Shown here: positions 43,480 to 52,525 of the stretch, piece by piece
How positions within the stretch are numbered: the first letter of the stretch is position 1
Layout of the letters: every line of letters begins with the position of its first letter
Assembly (NCBI GenBank): GCA_016188575.1
Contig: JACPHN010000110.1
Coordinates: 1-64,000, forward strand
DNA: 64,000 nucleotides
DNA from: Candidatus Schekmanbacteria bacterium
GTDB lineage: Bacteria; CSSED10-310; JACPHN01
Direction: 5' to 3'
Notes under the pieces: model-generated
Told to the model about the DNA's origin: nothing
The model's database searches: none
The model's input: the letters and a program-made list of their open reading frames with translations, nothing else
Position numbers and translations under genes: made by a program

Positions 43480-43725
43480 TGCCGGGATCGGCCGGAGCGA
43501 CACCCTCTCGCCGACCGTGTGCTCGACGCGCTCCGCCGCGCCGCGCGGCCGCTCACCCGCGAACAGTTGCGCGCGGAGCTCCGCGTCCGCAACGAGCGGC
43601 TCGGCGAGGTGCTGCAAACTCTCGAGAAGAGCACGCGCATCGGTCGCGCCGGCGACGGATGGCGCCTCGCCACGCCGGTCAGCAACGGCGGTCAACCCGC
43701 GACCGGAAGCTCCGAAGCCGACTGA
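43480..43725 (+). pseudogene. RepA-like ATPase, C-terminal winged-helix fragment
   Basis: LADRVLDALRRAARPLTREQ and LRVRNERLGEVLQTLEKSTR form a winged-helix DNA-binding domain of the kind found at the C-terminus of RepA-like AAA_25 ATPases, ending SSEAD. No convincing start for a separate gene; it fits best as the other end of the ATPase broken at 43306. Confidence 0.5.
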
Positions 43726-43852
43726 ACCTCGTTACCGATTCCGAGTTTCCCGCTACCAGGTGCAGCCCGGAACCGAGCGCAGCGAGGTCTAGGGCGGCGC
43801 CCGCCGCCGAAGGCGGTGGGAGGGTTCCCGAACGGAACGAGGAATACGCAAC

Positions 43853-43874
43853 CGCCAGCTTCGGGGCTCGGCCA
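43853..43874. repeat. 22-base repeat, second copy
   Basis: Identical to 37041-37062; ends just before the hypF stop. Confidence 0.6.
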
Positions 43875-43881
43875 GGCGTGC

Positions 43882-46254
43882 TCAGGAAACGCTCGTCCGG
43901 TCCGCGGCCGGGCTCCTTCTCGTCCAGGTAGCATTCACCGCGGAAAACGCGGCGAGAAGCTGGCCCACCGCGATGCCGCCATCATTTGGCGGCACGTGCT
44001 CGTGCCAGTATGGTGACAACCCGAGCTGGCGGAGGCGCATGACCGTCCGCTCCGTCAGGTACTTGTTCTGCCAGCAGCCGCCGCTCAAGGCTACGCGCTG
44101 CTGGCCTGCGCGCAGTGCCACCCGCGCGATCGCTTCGACCAGAGCGTGGTGGAATCGCGACGCAATGTCGGCCACGTCGGTACCTGCCATGACGTCCGCG
44201 ACCACTGACCGCATCATCCCTTCCCAGTCGACGACGGCTGCCACGGCGCTGCCGCGGTGCTCGAGCGTGCACTCGTAGCGCTCATCGCTCTGGTCAGCGG
44301 TAACGGCGTGCTCCAGGTCCATCGCGGCCTGCCCCTCGAAGTCGGCCCGTTGGCGCAGACCCACCAGGGACGCAGCCGCGTCGAACAAGCGGCCGGCGCT
44401 CGAGGTGCGCGGCTGATTTGTGCCTCTGGCCATCGCGGTTCGCAGAATCGTCAGCTCATTTCCCGAAAACGCGCGGACGGGGGGCAGCTCGGTCATCGCG
44501 AACGCGTCATCTCCAAACATCTCGTAGAGCACCCCGAGTGCGCTGCGCCGCGGTTCCCTCGCCGCCAGCTCCGCTCCCGGCAAAGGAAACTGCCGGAGGT
44601 GAGCCACCCGCTCGATGCCGCCGTCATGGGCCAGCAGAAACTCGCCTCCCCATACGGTCCCATCCGTGCCATATCCGCTGCCGTCCCAGCACACGCCGAG
44701 CACCGGCGGCCGCAAGTCGTTGTCCGCCATGCACGCCAGCAGATGTGCGCTGTGGTGCTGGACCCCCAGATGCATCAGGCCCATGCTTTCCGCGAAGCGC
44801 GTCGAGCTGTAGTCGGGGTGAAGGTCACTGACCACCACCTCAGGACTGCGCCCATAGAGCCGCACCAGGCTCTGCGTGGCACGCGCGAAGGCCGTAACCG
44901 CGGCGGCACTATCGAGGCTGCCCAGGTGCTGGCTCAGCACTGCACTCTCGCCGCTGGAAATGGCGACAGCGCTCTTGAGGTGAGCGCCCACGGCCAGCAC
45001 GGTCCTGGCTGCCTGCCGCTCCGGCAGAGGCGGCGCGGGTAGCGGCAACCGTATGGGCAGCGGCGCATAGCCGCGGGCGCGGCGCAGGACCATCGGCCGT
45101 CCGGCCATCAGGCGCGCCACCGAATCGTCCACAGGGCGCAGGATGGGGCGGTCGTGCACGAGAAACAGATCGGCGAGTGCCGCCAAGCGCGCGAGCGCTT
45201 CGTGTTCCTCGATACAGATCGGCTCCTCGGCCGCGTTGCCGCTCGTGGCCACGATGACCGTGCCGAGCTCCGACAAGAAGAGATGGTGTAGCGGCGTGTA
45301 GGGAACCATGACGCCGAGAAACGGGTTATCCGGCGCAATCGCGGCCGTCTCAATTAGCCGGCCCGCCGCTCGCTTTGCCGCAAGCAGAACGATCGGCGCG
45401 GCGGGTGAGGTCAGCAGCCGCCGCTCCGCCAGCGAAATTTCGGCGAGCTCCTCCGCGGCGGCGAGCGTCGGAACCATCAAGGCGAACGGCTTGCTCCCGC
45501 GCCTCTTGGCCGCGCGCAGGCGGAGAATTGCATAGCGATTGCGGGCATCCACGAGCAACTGAAAGCCGCCGAGCCCTTTGAGCGCGACGACGTCACCCGC
45601 CTGCAGCGCCCGCGCGGCTATTGCCAGTGCTTCTTCACGCTCACCGCGGACGCGACCCTGCCGATCCCACAAGGCGATTTGCGGCCCACACTCCGAGCAG
45701 GCGTTGGGCTGCGCGTGGAAACGGCGGTCCACGGGGTTTCGATATTCCGCCAGACACGCTTCGCACGGCGTGAAGGCGGCCATCGACGTATTGGAGCGAT
45801 CATACGGGATCGCCGCGATGATGCTGTAGCGCGGCCCACACTGGGTGCAGGCGATAAACGGGTAGCGGAACCGCCGATCGCCGGGGTCGAAGAGCTCCGC
45901 GCGACAGTGAGCACACGTGGCGATGTCTGGCAACACGATGGCGGCGCGCTCGCCTTCGGCGTCGCTGGCGCGGATTGAGAAATCGCCCCCGGCCCCCGTG
46001 TCGATCTCTGCGCTGCGATAGTCATCCACGCGGGCGAGAGGTGGGGCTTCCGTTCGCAAGCGCGTCGCAAACACCGCAACGTCCGCTCGCGCCCCCTGGA
46101 CCTCGATCCGGACCCCGTCCGCGTCGTTGCTCACCCAGCCGCTCAGGCCGAGCTCCTGCGCCAGCCGATAAACGAAGGGGCGAAAGCCGACCCCCTGGAC
46201 GACACCGGTGATGTTGATTCGCTCACGATACGGAGGGGAGCGAGAAGGGCGCAT
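43882..46254 (-). CDS. hypF: Carbamoyltransferase HypF
   Basis: A 790-residue enzyme that uses carbamoyl phosphate to make the CN ligand of NiFe hydrogenases. Order: acylphosphatase domain (GVVQGVGFRPFVYRLAQELG), two zinc fingers (CAHCRAEL...CTQCGPRYS and CEACLAEY...CSECGP), YrdC-like domain (VVALKGLGGFQLLVDA, KPFALM), and the Kae1-like domain (VVVSDLHPDYSSTRFAE, QHHSAHLLACMAD, GCWQNKYLTERT). Length is normal. It stands alone: no hydrogenase or other hyp gene is in the window. Confidence 0.96.
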   Translation of the reverse strand: MRPSRSPPYRERINITGVVQGVGFRPFVYRLAQELGLSGWVSNDADGVRIEVQGARADVAVFATRLRTEAPPLARVDDYRSAEIDTGAGGDFSIRASDAEGERAAIVLPDIATCAHCRAELFDPGDRRFRYPFIACTQCGPRYSIIAAIPYDRSNTSMAAFTPCEACLAEYRNPVDRRFHAQPNACSECGPQIALWDRQGRVRGEREEALAIAARALQAGDVVALKGLGGFQLLVDARNRYAILRLRAAKRRGSKPFALMVPTLAAAEELAEISLAERRLLTSPAAPIVLLAAKRAAGRLIETAAIAPDNPFLGVMVPYTPLHHLFLSELGTVIVATSGNAAEEPICIEEHEALARLAALADLFLVHDRPILRPVDDSVARLMAGRPMVLRRARGYAPLPIRLPLPAPPLPERQAARTVLAVGAHLKSAVAISSGESAVLSQHLGSLDSAAAVTAFARATQSLVRLYGRSPEVVVSDLHPDYSSTRFAESMGLMHLGVQHHSAHLLACMADNDLRPPVLGVCWDGSGYGTDGTVWGGEFLLAHDGGIERVAHLRQFPLPGAELAAREPRRSALGVLYEMFGDDAFAMTELPPVRAFSGNELTILRTAMARGTNQPRTSSAGRLFDAAASLVGLRQRADFEGQAAMDLEHAVTADQSDERYECTLEHRGSAVAAVVDWEGMMRSVVADVMAGTDVADIASRFHHALVEAIARVALRAGQQRVALSGGCWQNKYLTERTVMRLRQLGLSPYWHEHVPPNDGGIAVGQLLAAFSAVNATWTRRSPAADRTSVS

Positions 46255-46329
46255 GGTGATCCTGTGGCGCTGGCGCCCGGTCGCGCGCGCGGCGCGAGAC
46301 CCTCGAAAACGGCCGTGCGTGCTCCGGCA

Positions 46330-46803
46330 TCACCACGGAACGGCCTTTGCCACCATCAAAAATATGGTAATCACCGCGGCGGCGAAGGCGGGGATTCCCA
46401 GCAGCAGCCAGATTCGGCTCCAGGTGACGTAGCGGCCAGCAAGCGGTCGCCTTTCCGCGAAAGCCCGGATGGCCTCATCGCGCATGCGAATTTGCAGGAC
46501 CGCGGCCGGCAGCCAGCAAGCGCCCGCAACCCCGTAGAGAATCAGCCCCCAGAACATCCAGCCCGAGGCGATCGGAAAGCCGGCAAGCTCGGCCATCCAC
46601 AGGCCGGTGACGGGCAGAACGACTCCGGATGGAACGGTGAAGAGCCAGTCGGCGAGCACGATGTTTTTCTGCGCGAAGACGATGTCCTCCGTTTTTCCGC
46701 TCAGATCCGCGCGGAGCTTGTAAAAGGCGCTTCCGAGGCCGGTGCCGAAAAACATCGTGGCGGCGATGACATGCAGGACTTTCAGATATATGTAGAGGCC
46801 CAT
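46330..46803 (-). CDS. DUF2269-family inner-membrane protein
   Basis: A 157-residue protein with four membrane helices, starting MGLYIYLKVLHVIAATMFFG. The 'LKxLHVIAA' helix, a central VLADWLFTVPSGVVLPVTGL and an RIWLLLG helix are typical of DUF2269/YqcI-type proteins. Role unknown. Divergent from the SDR gene. Confidence 0.85.
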   Translation of the reverse strand: MGLYIYLKVLHVIAATMFFGTGLGSAFYKLRADLSGKTEDIVFAQKNIVLADWLFTVPSGVVLPVTGLWMAELAGFPIASGWMFWGLILYGVAGACWLPAAVLQIRMRDEAIRAFAERRPLAGRYVTWSRIWLLLGIPAFAAAVITIFLMVAKAVPW

Positions 46804-46935
46804 GCCCGGGATCCGTCTTGGGGCTTCGTTGTTCCGTATTCGGGGAGAATAGAAGAAAAAGCGATTGGCCTCAAGCCGTCATTCTGGAGCCTCGGTTTCG
46901 GCAGGCGCGGCGGCGGCGGGCAAAGTGAGGAGCGG

Positions 46936-48225
46936 ATGAAAGTCTTTCTGACAGGAGCGAGCGGCTTCATCGGCCGGCACGTGCTTTTTGCCCTCAGTCG
47001 CGGTGGACATGAGATCACCTGCCTGGTGCGGGAGCCCGCCGCTCCCGCCCTGGAGTCACTCGCGCTACCGGGAGTGGCGGTGCGCACCGCTGCCTTCACC
47101 CAGGTTCAAGACTGGGGGGCGCTGGTCCGCGGGCACGACGTGGTGGTCAACACCGTCGGCATCATTCGCGAGACGCCGCGAGGCAGCTTCGACGACGTGC
47201 ATCGCAGGGCTCCCGTGGCTCTGTTCGGCGCGACGCGGCAGGCCGGCGTGCGCAAGATCGTGCAGCTCAGCGCGCTCGGCGCCGAAGACGGCGCGGTGAG
47301 CCGCTACCACCAGACCAAGCGAGCCGCGGACGCATACCTCGAGAGCCTCGGCGTGCCCTTCATCGTGCTCAAACCCTCGCTGGTCTATGGACCCGGGGAC
47401 CATTCCATGGCCCTGTTTAGCGCGCTGGCAGCGCTGCCCATCACGCCAGTCCCCGGTGACGGCCGCTACGAGGTGCAACCGGTGCATGTGGACGACCTCG
47501 TCCGCGCGATCGTCAGGGCCGTGGAAGACGATGGCATTGCCCGCGTGTCGGTCGACGTCGGTGGCGAGCGCGCCTATCCGTTTCGCGAGGTGCTCGACAT
47601 CCTCGCGCGCTGGAGCGGCAAGCCCCGCGGCGCCACCAAGCTGCCCATTCCGCTTCTCGCGATGCGAGCCGCGGCGATGCTTACTGACGCCTTCGGTGGG
47701 CGCGGGCCGATCACGCAGGAGGAGCTCGGCATGCTGTTGCTCGGCAGCACGTGTGACATCGAGCCGTTCGCGCGCATCTTCGGATTCCGACCCCTCGCGT
47801 TCGCCGCTGGAGTAGCGCGGCGACCGCGCTCGCCGGAGGCGCTTTGGTACGCGCGCCTGCGCAACCTCATCCTGCCTCTGCGCCTGTCGATCGCCTTCGT
47901 CTGGCTCGCGACCGGGTTCATCTGTGCCTTCGTCTACCCACTCTCCGGCAGCCTCGCGCTCATGGCGCGTGTCGGTATCGAGGGCGCACTGGCGCACGTG
48001 TCGCTGTACGGCATCTGTCTCATCGAGATTGCTCTGGGTGTGGCGACGGCGATCGGCTGGCGAGTGCGGGCGCTGGGCGCGGTGCAGCTCGCGCTGATGC
48101 TCGCGTTCATGGTCATGCTCACCGCCGGCATGCCGGAGTTGTGGTGGCATCCGTTTGGGCCGCTGACGAAGAACATCCCGCTGATCGCGGCGACACTGGT
48201 CATGATGGCGACCGCGGAGCGCTGA
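46936..48225 (+). CDS. NAD(P)-binding reductase fused to DoxX-like membrane domain
   Basis: A 429-residue protein. Start ATG 46936 has GTGAGGAG before it. Residues 1-290 are an atypical short-chain-dehydrogenase fold: MKVFLTGASGFIGRHV (GxxGxxG), VNTVGIIRE, and the Y-x-x-x-K of SRYHQTKRAAD. Residues 315-425 carry four membrane helices like the DoxX/SDR-tail family (LRLSIAFVWLATGFICAF). Such fusions are widespread; the substrate may be a quinone or sugar nucleotide. Single gene. Confidence 0.87.
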   Translation: MKVFLTGASGFIGRHVLFALSRGGHEITCLVREPAAPALESLALPGVAVRTAAFTQVQDWGALVRGHDVVVNTVGIIRETPRGSFDDVHRRAPVALFGATRQAGVRKIVQLSALGAEDGAVSRYHQTKRAADAYLESLGVPFIVLKPSLVYGPGDHSMALFSALAALPITPVPGDGRYEVQPVHVDDLVRAIVRAVEDDGIARVSVDVGGERAYPFREVLDILARWSGKPRGATKLPIPLLAMRAAAMLTDAFGGRGPITQEELGMLLLGSTCDIEPFARIFGFRPLAFAAGVARRPRSPEALWYARLRNLILPLRLSIAFVWLATGFICAFVYPLSGSLALMARVGIEGALAHVSLYGICLIEIALGVATAIGWRVRALGAVQLALMLAFMVMLTAGMPELWWHPFGPLTKNIPLIAATLVMMATAER

Positions 48226-48274
48226 TGGGCGGCGGCGCACGAGAAGGCGGGTCAACGCGGTCGCCGCGGGCGGA

Positions 48275-49525
48275 TCAGGCGCGGCGCCGCCTGAGCATCT
48301 GGCGGCCGGTCGCCGTGAGCATCCTCCACACGACTGGCCACGGCCCGCCCCGGGGCCGCGGCGATCTGCCCTCGGCCAGACGCTTCAGATGGTGCTCGAA
48401 CCAGGTGATGTCCAGCACCAGAATGCGATCGAGGAACCGCACACCGGTGCTCGGTCGCGGCAGATCCACGCGCAGGAGATCGTCCTTCATGAGCCGCATC
48501 GGCAGGTCGGGATAGACCGCCAGCGGGCGCGCGAGCCCCACGAGATCGGTGGCGCCGCCGCGAATCGCGGCCAGCATGCCTGGCGCCGTCCGAAATCCGC
48601 CGGTAACCCCCACCGGCACCGCCACCGCTCCCCGCACCTGAGCCGCAAAGTCCAGGAAATAAGCTTCGCGCGCCAGCGTCGAGGGCCGCACCCCGTGACC
48701 CGTCATCGCCGGTGCCTCGTAGTTGCCACCCGACACCTCGATCAGGTCGATGCCCGCCGCGGCGAGAGCGCGAACGACCTCGAGGCTGTCATTCTCCGTG
48801 AAGCCGCCGTGTTGGAAATCCGCGGAATTGAGCTTGATCGCGACCGGGTAGCTGTTCCCCACGGCGCTCCGCATCGTCTTGTACACTTCGAGCACGAAGC
48901 GGCGGCGATTCTCGGCGCTCCCGCCCCAGTCGTCGTCCCGGCGATTATGCAGCGGCGACAGAAACTGGCTCACGAGGTATCCGTGTGCCCCGTGAATCTG
49001 CACGCCCGTGAATCCGGCACGCTGCGCCAGCTCGGCAGATCGACCGAAGCGCTCGATAATCTCGCGAATCTCCGCATCGGTGAGCGCCCGCGGCAGCGCG
49101 AATACCCTGTCCAGGCCCGCACCAAGTGGCACCGCCGATGGCGCCACCGGCTGCCGGCTCAGAAACAGCGGGATCTGCTTGCCGGGATGGTTGAGCTGCA
49201 TCCAGGTTTGCATCCCGTGACTCCCCGCCGCGTCTGCCCACGCCCGGAACGTAGCGAGCTCTCGGTCGTCTTCGAGCACCACATTGCGCGGCTCACCGAG
49301 AGCCCGCCGGTCGATCATGACGTTTCCCGTGATACAGAGGCCGACGCCGCCCGTCGCCCAGCGCTCATACAGCGCGGCGAGACGGCGGGTCGGCCGGTGC
49401 TCCGCGTCCGCGAGCTGCTCGCTCATGGCTGATTTCATCAGCCGATTCTTGATCACCGCGCCATTCGGCAGCGCCAGCGGCGTGTCGAGCGCGAGCTCAG
49501 GCAATGTTGACTTCGGGTCGCCCAT
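48275..49525 (-). CDS. NADH:flavin oxidoreductase (old yellow enzyme family)
   Basis: A 416-residue FMN enzyme: N-terminal NGAVIKNRLMKSAMSE, FTGVQIHGAHGYLVSQFLSP with the substrate His pair (IHGAHG), WGGSAENRRRF, then VGVTGGFRT and LVGLARPLAVYPDL as FMN phosphate site. It reduces activated alkenes or similar compounds with NAD(P)H. C-terminal 60 residues are basic. Confidence 0.93.
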   Translation of the reverse strand: MGDPKSTLPELALDTPLALPNGAVIKNRLMKSAMSEQLADAEHRPTRRLAALYERWATGGVGLCITGNVMIDRRALGEPRNVVLEDDRELATFRAWADAAGSHGMQTWMQLNHPGKQIPLFLSRQPVAPSAVPLGAGLDRVFALPRALTDAEIREIIERFGRSAELAQRAGFTGVQIHGAHGYLVSQFLSPLHNRRDDDWGGSAENRRRFVLEVYKTMRSAVGNSYPVAIKLNSADFQHGGFTENDSLEVVRALAAAGIDLIEVSGGNYEAPAMTGHGVRPSTLAREAYFLDFAAQVRGAVAVPVGVTGGFRTAPGMLAAIRGGATDLVGLARPLAVYPDLPMRLMKDDLLRVDLPRPSTGVRFLDRILVLDITWFEHHLKRLAEGRSPRPRGGPWPVVWRMLTATGRQMLRRRRA

Positions 49526-49588
49526 AGGATCCCTGCCTCCAGTTCTTCAGGAGGCAGTATATCCTCTCCCTCCATCCGCTGCACCCGC

Positions 49589-50740
49589 CTAGTACGCGAT
49601 CCAACTGTTGTTCATCATCGACTCCCAAGTTGGGCCATTCACGCCATCGTACATGTCCCGAATCTCGTCCACATAGTCCGTCACGTCGGGCTCGCCAAGG
49701 ATGTCGATAAGCGACATGTGCGCGAGAACACCGACCATGGCGCGGAAGTTCCAGTCCAGGTTGTCCCGCCCCTGGACTCCGGTGTCCGGGTTGACGTGGG
49801 AGTCTCCGTGCTGGTCCAGGATGTCGCCGAGCACCGCGGTGACGTTGCCCTCGTTACCCTCTCCGTTGCGGTTGAAGCGCCGATCCTCGACGTCCGCGCA
49901 GTTGTTGTTGCCGATGCAGTCGAGCGCCGCATAGGCGACGAAGTTTGCCCAACCTTCCTTGAAGGCGGGGTACGGCCATTCGAGTGAATTCCAGTCGTGT
50001 CCGCAGCTCGCGGCGTCATCCCCCTCGGTGCGGCAATAGTCGTTGCCCAGACCCGTGAAGTCGAAGCTCAGGATCTCCCAGGCGTGGAAGTTGACCATGT
50101 GACCGTACTCATGAATGACATTCTTGGTGTTGCCGGCGCGCGCTCTGGTGATGTGAATTCCCGAGGTGCTGGCGCAGGAGGTCGGGCAGTCATCCTTGCC
50201 GGGCCACTGCACGCGGATCTGGTCGCCCGCGTCGACACCGGACTCGGACTCGACGTACATCCAACCTTCGTTCATCGACTGGAAGACCCACATCGCTTTT
50301 TCATAGTCGGTATTTCGCGGCACGAACATGTCGCCGAAGCCGATCGGCCCGGCGGCGTTGTTCCAGCGGACGGGGCTGGAAATCGTGTAGATGGCGCCAT
50401 TCGCGTTGACAACGCGCCACTTCGAATTCTTGAACTGGAAGCTCAGGTAGATGTCGGGACGCGGATCGGCCGCGCTCGCCCACGAGAACGGCACGGAGAA
50501 TCTTCCGTCCCACCCGACGAGACCGGTTGCCAGCTTCGTTGCGGCCTGCCCGTCGGTTTTCTCGCGGACCTCGACGGTGATGTTGGCGGCGCCGTTGTTT
50601 TGGTTGAGCGGCCGCGTGCTGAGCGACCTGGCATCGTAATAGAAGAGGCGTCCTGCAGCAGTGTAGTCTGCCGCCATGGCGTTTTGGCCGGCGAGTGTTG
50701 CCAGGGAGAGGGCGACAATGAGGCGAAGTGACGATTTCAT
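49589..50740 (-). CDS. Secreted HExxH protein, probable zinc metallopeptidase
   Basis: A 383-residue exported protein: signal MKSSLRLIVALSLATLAGQN then AMAADY. Residues 45-130 look like a beta-sandwich. HEYGH (210-214) is the zinc motif with catalytic Glu 211, and about 47 residues on, FKEGWANF gives a Glu (262) that could be the third ligand, the gluzincin layout. Several Asp/Asn-rich loops follow. No named family is certain. Likely extracellular proteolysis. Confidence 0.75.
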   Translation of the reverse strand: MKSSLRLIVALSLATLAGQNAMAADYTAAGRLFYYDARSLSTRPLNQNNGAANITVEVREKTDGQAATKLATGLVGWDGRFSVPFSWASAADPRPDIYLSFQFKNSKWRVVNANGAIYTISSPVRWNNAAGPIGFGDMFVPRNTDYEKAMWVFQSMNEGWMYVESESGVDAGDQIRVQWPGKDDCPTSCASTSGIHITRARAGNTKNVIHEYGHMVNFHAWEILSFDFTGLGNDYCRTEGDDAASCGHDWNSLEWPYPAFKEGWANFVAYAALDCIGNNNCADVEDRRFNRNGEGNEGNVTAVLGDILDQHGDSHVNPDTGVQGRDNLDWNFRAMVGVLAHMSLIDILGEPDVTDYVDEIRDMYDGVNGPTWESMMNNSWIAY

Positions 50741-50790
50741 GGGCGAATGCTCCGTATGTGCTTGGGTAAAGTCAGGGGTGAGAGCCGGAA

Positions 50791-51600
50791 TCAGCGGGAG
50801 GTCGCCGGCGAACCGAGCGGCGGCTGAGGCAGCAGCTCGCCAGCGCGGTCGCGGGCATTCTGCCGTGGCGCTGCCAGGCTCCGAGAGGAGCGAACCCGGC
50901 TCCGCGTCGGGGGATTGAATGGATCGGTGACCGCAGCAGCGTGATCGCGACTTACCAGCTCGAGTGCGGAGGCGACGCGGGTACCCGCTTCCGGAAGGAG
51001 GTCCACGACGGCATCGCGAGGCGCATTGAAGTCACCTGCAGCGGCGTCTGTCAAGGCGATGCTGACGAAATCTTCGGCGGGGTTCAGCAGGTCCGGTCGC
51101 CCATTCTTGCCGATGGCCAGAACGCGGGCGGCGATCTCCGCGGTGCTCGCCTCTGTCGTCGCGACCTCGGCCGCGAAGGAATAGCTGCGCTTTTCGTGGG
51201 CCGCGAGGCGGTCGCGCAGGACGATGGCCTGCCGTCCCGCGGCGCTCTCGCTGACCTGCGCTCCGAGCTCCACGGCGCCGATGGCAGAGGTGGCGGTGAC
51301 CTGATGCTGCGCGATGGTCAGCCCGGGCTCCACCTCGACGCGCAGCGCGATCGCCTGCGGCGCGGCCGCGAGCGAGCGCACCGAGACGACGATGGGAAGC
51401 GGATCGCCGCGGTCGGCGGTGGTCGGGGCGGTGAGGGCGACCGCGAAGGTGCCGGTGTCGTCGCTGATGGGGCGATGGTGGGGAGCGGCGAGGGTGGAGA
51501 CGGCAAGGGCGGTGCCGGCGAGGCACAGGGCGAGACCAGCGGCGGAGATTTGGCGGCGGCGCGAGGTGGGGGTGATCCGGCGATCAATGGGGCACGGCAT
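50791..51600 (-). CDS. Secreted hypothetical protein
   Basis: A 269-residue protein. The ATG at 51600 follows CCAGGAGCC by about 8 bases and gives a signal region (ISAAGLALCLAGTALAVSTL, cut near LAAPHH). The mature part is an Ala/Thr-rich beta domain (FAVALTAPTTADRGDPLPIV, IALRVEVEPGLTI) of the kind seen in DUF11/Ig-like extracellular proteins, with a basic disordered tail. It lies 50 bases upstream of the metallopeptidase gene in the same direction and may share a transcript. Confidence 0.65.
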   Translation of the reverse strand: MPCPIDRRITPTSRRRQISAAGLALCLAGTALAVSTLAAPHHRPISDDTGTFAVALTAPTTADRGDPLPIVVSVRSLAAAPQAIALRVEVEPGLTIAQHQVTATSAIGAVELGAQVSESAAGRQAIVLRDRLAAHEKRSYSFAAEVATTEASTAEIAARVLAIGKNGRPDLLNPAEDFVSIALTDAAAGDFNAPRDAVVDLLPEAGTRVASALELVSRDHAAAVTDPFNPPTRSRVRSSRSLAAPRQNARDRAGELLPQPPLGSPATSR

Positions 51601-51795
51601 GATGATTGGCTCCTGGAGGGTTGCTGAGGTGATGGCAAGGAGAGAAGCAACGACCGTGCCAGGAGCGCGGGGTGCAGGAGCTGGCAAGCGCGTGGCGGCG
51701 CAGGCCGCGAAAAACGTCGTCAGGCGTCTAATCGATGTAATACGTCTTTTGCGCTCGCCGTTGCCCCTCGCCCCGCAACGTGATACCATTCCCGA

Positions 51796-51850
51796 AATCC
51801 ACCGCCTGTTCGGCGTCGCGGTGACAGCGCCCCCTCCGTCCCTCCCAGCA
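51796..51850. repeat. Dispersed repeat copy 6 (left half)
   Basis: GAAATCCACCGCCTGTTCGG then GTGACAGCGCCCCCTCCGTC, aligning with the left half of 32981-33121. It lies 20 bases before the GNAT gene. Confidence 0.55.
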
Positions 51851-51867
51851 TCATCGCCAGGTGTGCC

Positions 51868-52458
51868 ATGGCAGACGTGTTTGTCTTCGAGCCGCCCCAC
51901 GAGGGCCTGAAGGATTCCTACCGCTCGCTCATTCACGAGCTCGACGAACGCGGCGAACCCCTCATCCCCTTTCCCCTCGGTTTTCCCAACGCCGACTTTC
52001 CAGGTTTTCTGCGGCGCCTGGCCGCCTGTTCTCGCGGCGAAGGGATTCCCCCAGGATACGTGGCACACTCAACCTACTGGTTGGCCCGCGGCGGCGAAGT
52101 CCTGGGCGTCTCCAACCTCCGCCACGTGCTGACCGAGAAAGCTCGGCGCGATGGCGGCAACATCGGCTTCGGCGTCAGGCCTTCGGCGCGCCGCCAGGGC
52201 GTGGCCACCGAGCTGCTCCGGCGCACGCTGGCCGCGGCGCAGCGGATGGGCATCCCCGCAGCCTGGCTGACGTGCGATCGGCGCAACGAGGCCTCCCGGC
52301 GCACCATCCTCCGCAACGGGGGGATTTTCGTGTCGGAGGAGCTTATCCCGGAGCGGGGATCCGTCGTGCAGCGCTATCGAATCGATCTGGCGGTTTCCGG
52401 TGCCGCGCCCCGGGAGCTCCCCGCGCCGCCTGGCGACCCCGCCTCCGCGGTCTCATGA
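51868..52458 (+). CDS. GNAT-family N-acetyltransferase
   Basis: A 196-residue enzyme with the acetyl-CoA loop in IGFGVRPSARRQGVATELLR (V-R-P..RRQGVAT), a following helix, and the NEASRRTILRNGG helix that closes the site. MADVFVFEPPHEGLKDSYRS start. Substrate not evident. It precedes rph by 67 bases and could be cotranscribed. Confidence 0.88.
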   Translation: MADVFVFEPPHEGLKDSYRSLIHELDERGEPLIPFPLGFPNADFPGFLRRLAACSRGEGIPPGYVAHSTYWLARGGEVLGVSNLRHVLTEKARRDGGNIGFGVRPSARRQGVATELLRRTLAAAQRMGIPAAWLTCDRRNEASRRTILRNGGIFVSEELIPERGSVVQRYRIDLAVSGAAPRELPAPPGDPASAVS

Positions 52459-52525
52459 GCACCTGGCGCGATCGATCTCCCCTGTCCACCCGGACCGTCT
52501 CCTCCCATCAGCGGATGCTCCTGCC

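Noticed and set aside
43069-43695. Minus-strand frame with IADCGLRIADWGLG-type repeats
   Set aside because: It is only the translation of the heptamer DNA array; a 7-base unit read in three phases gives such repeats without selection for protein.
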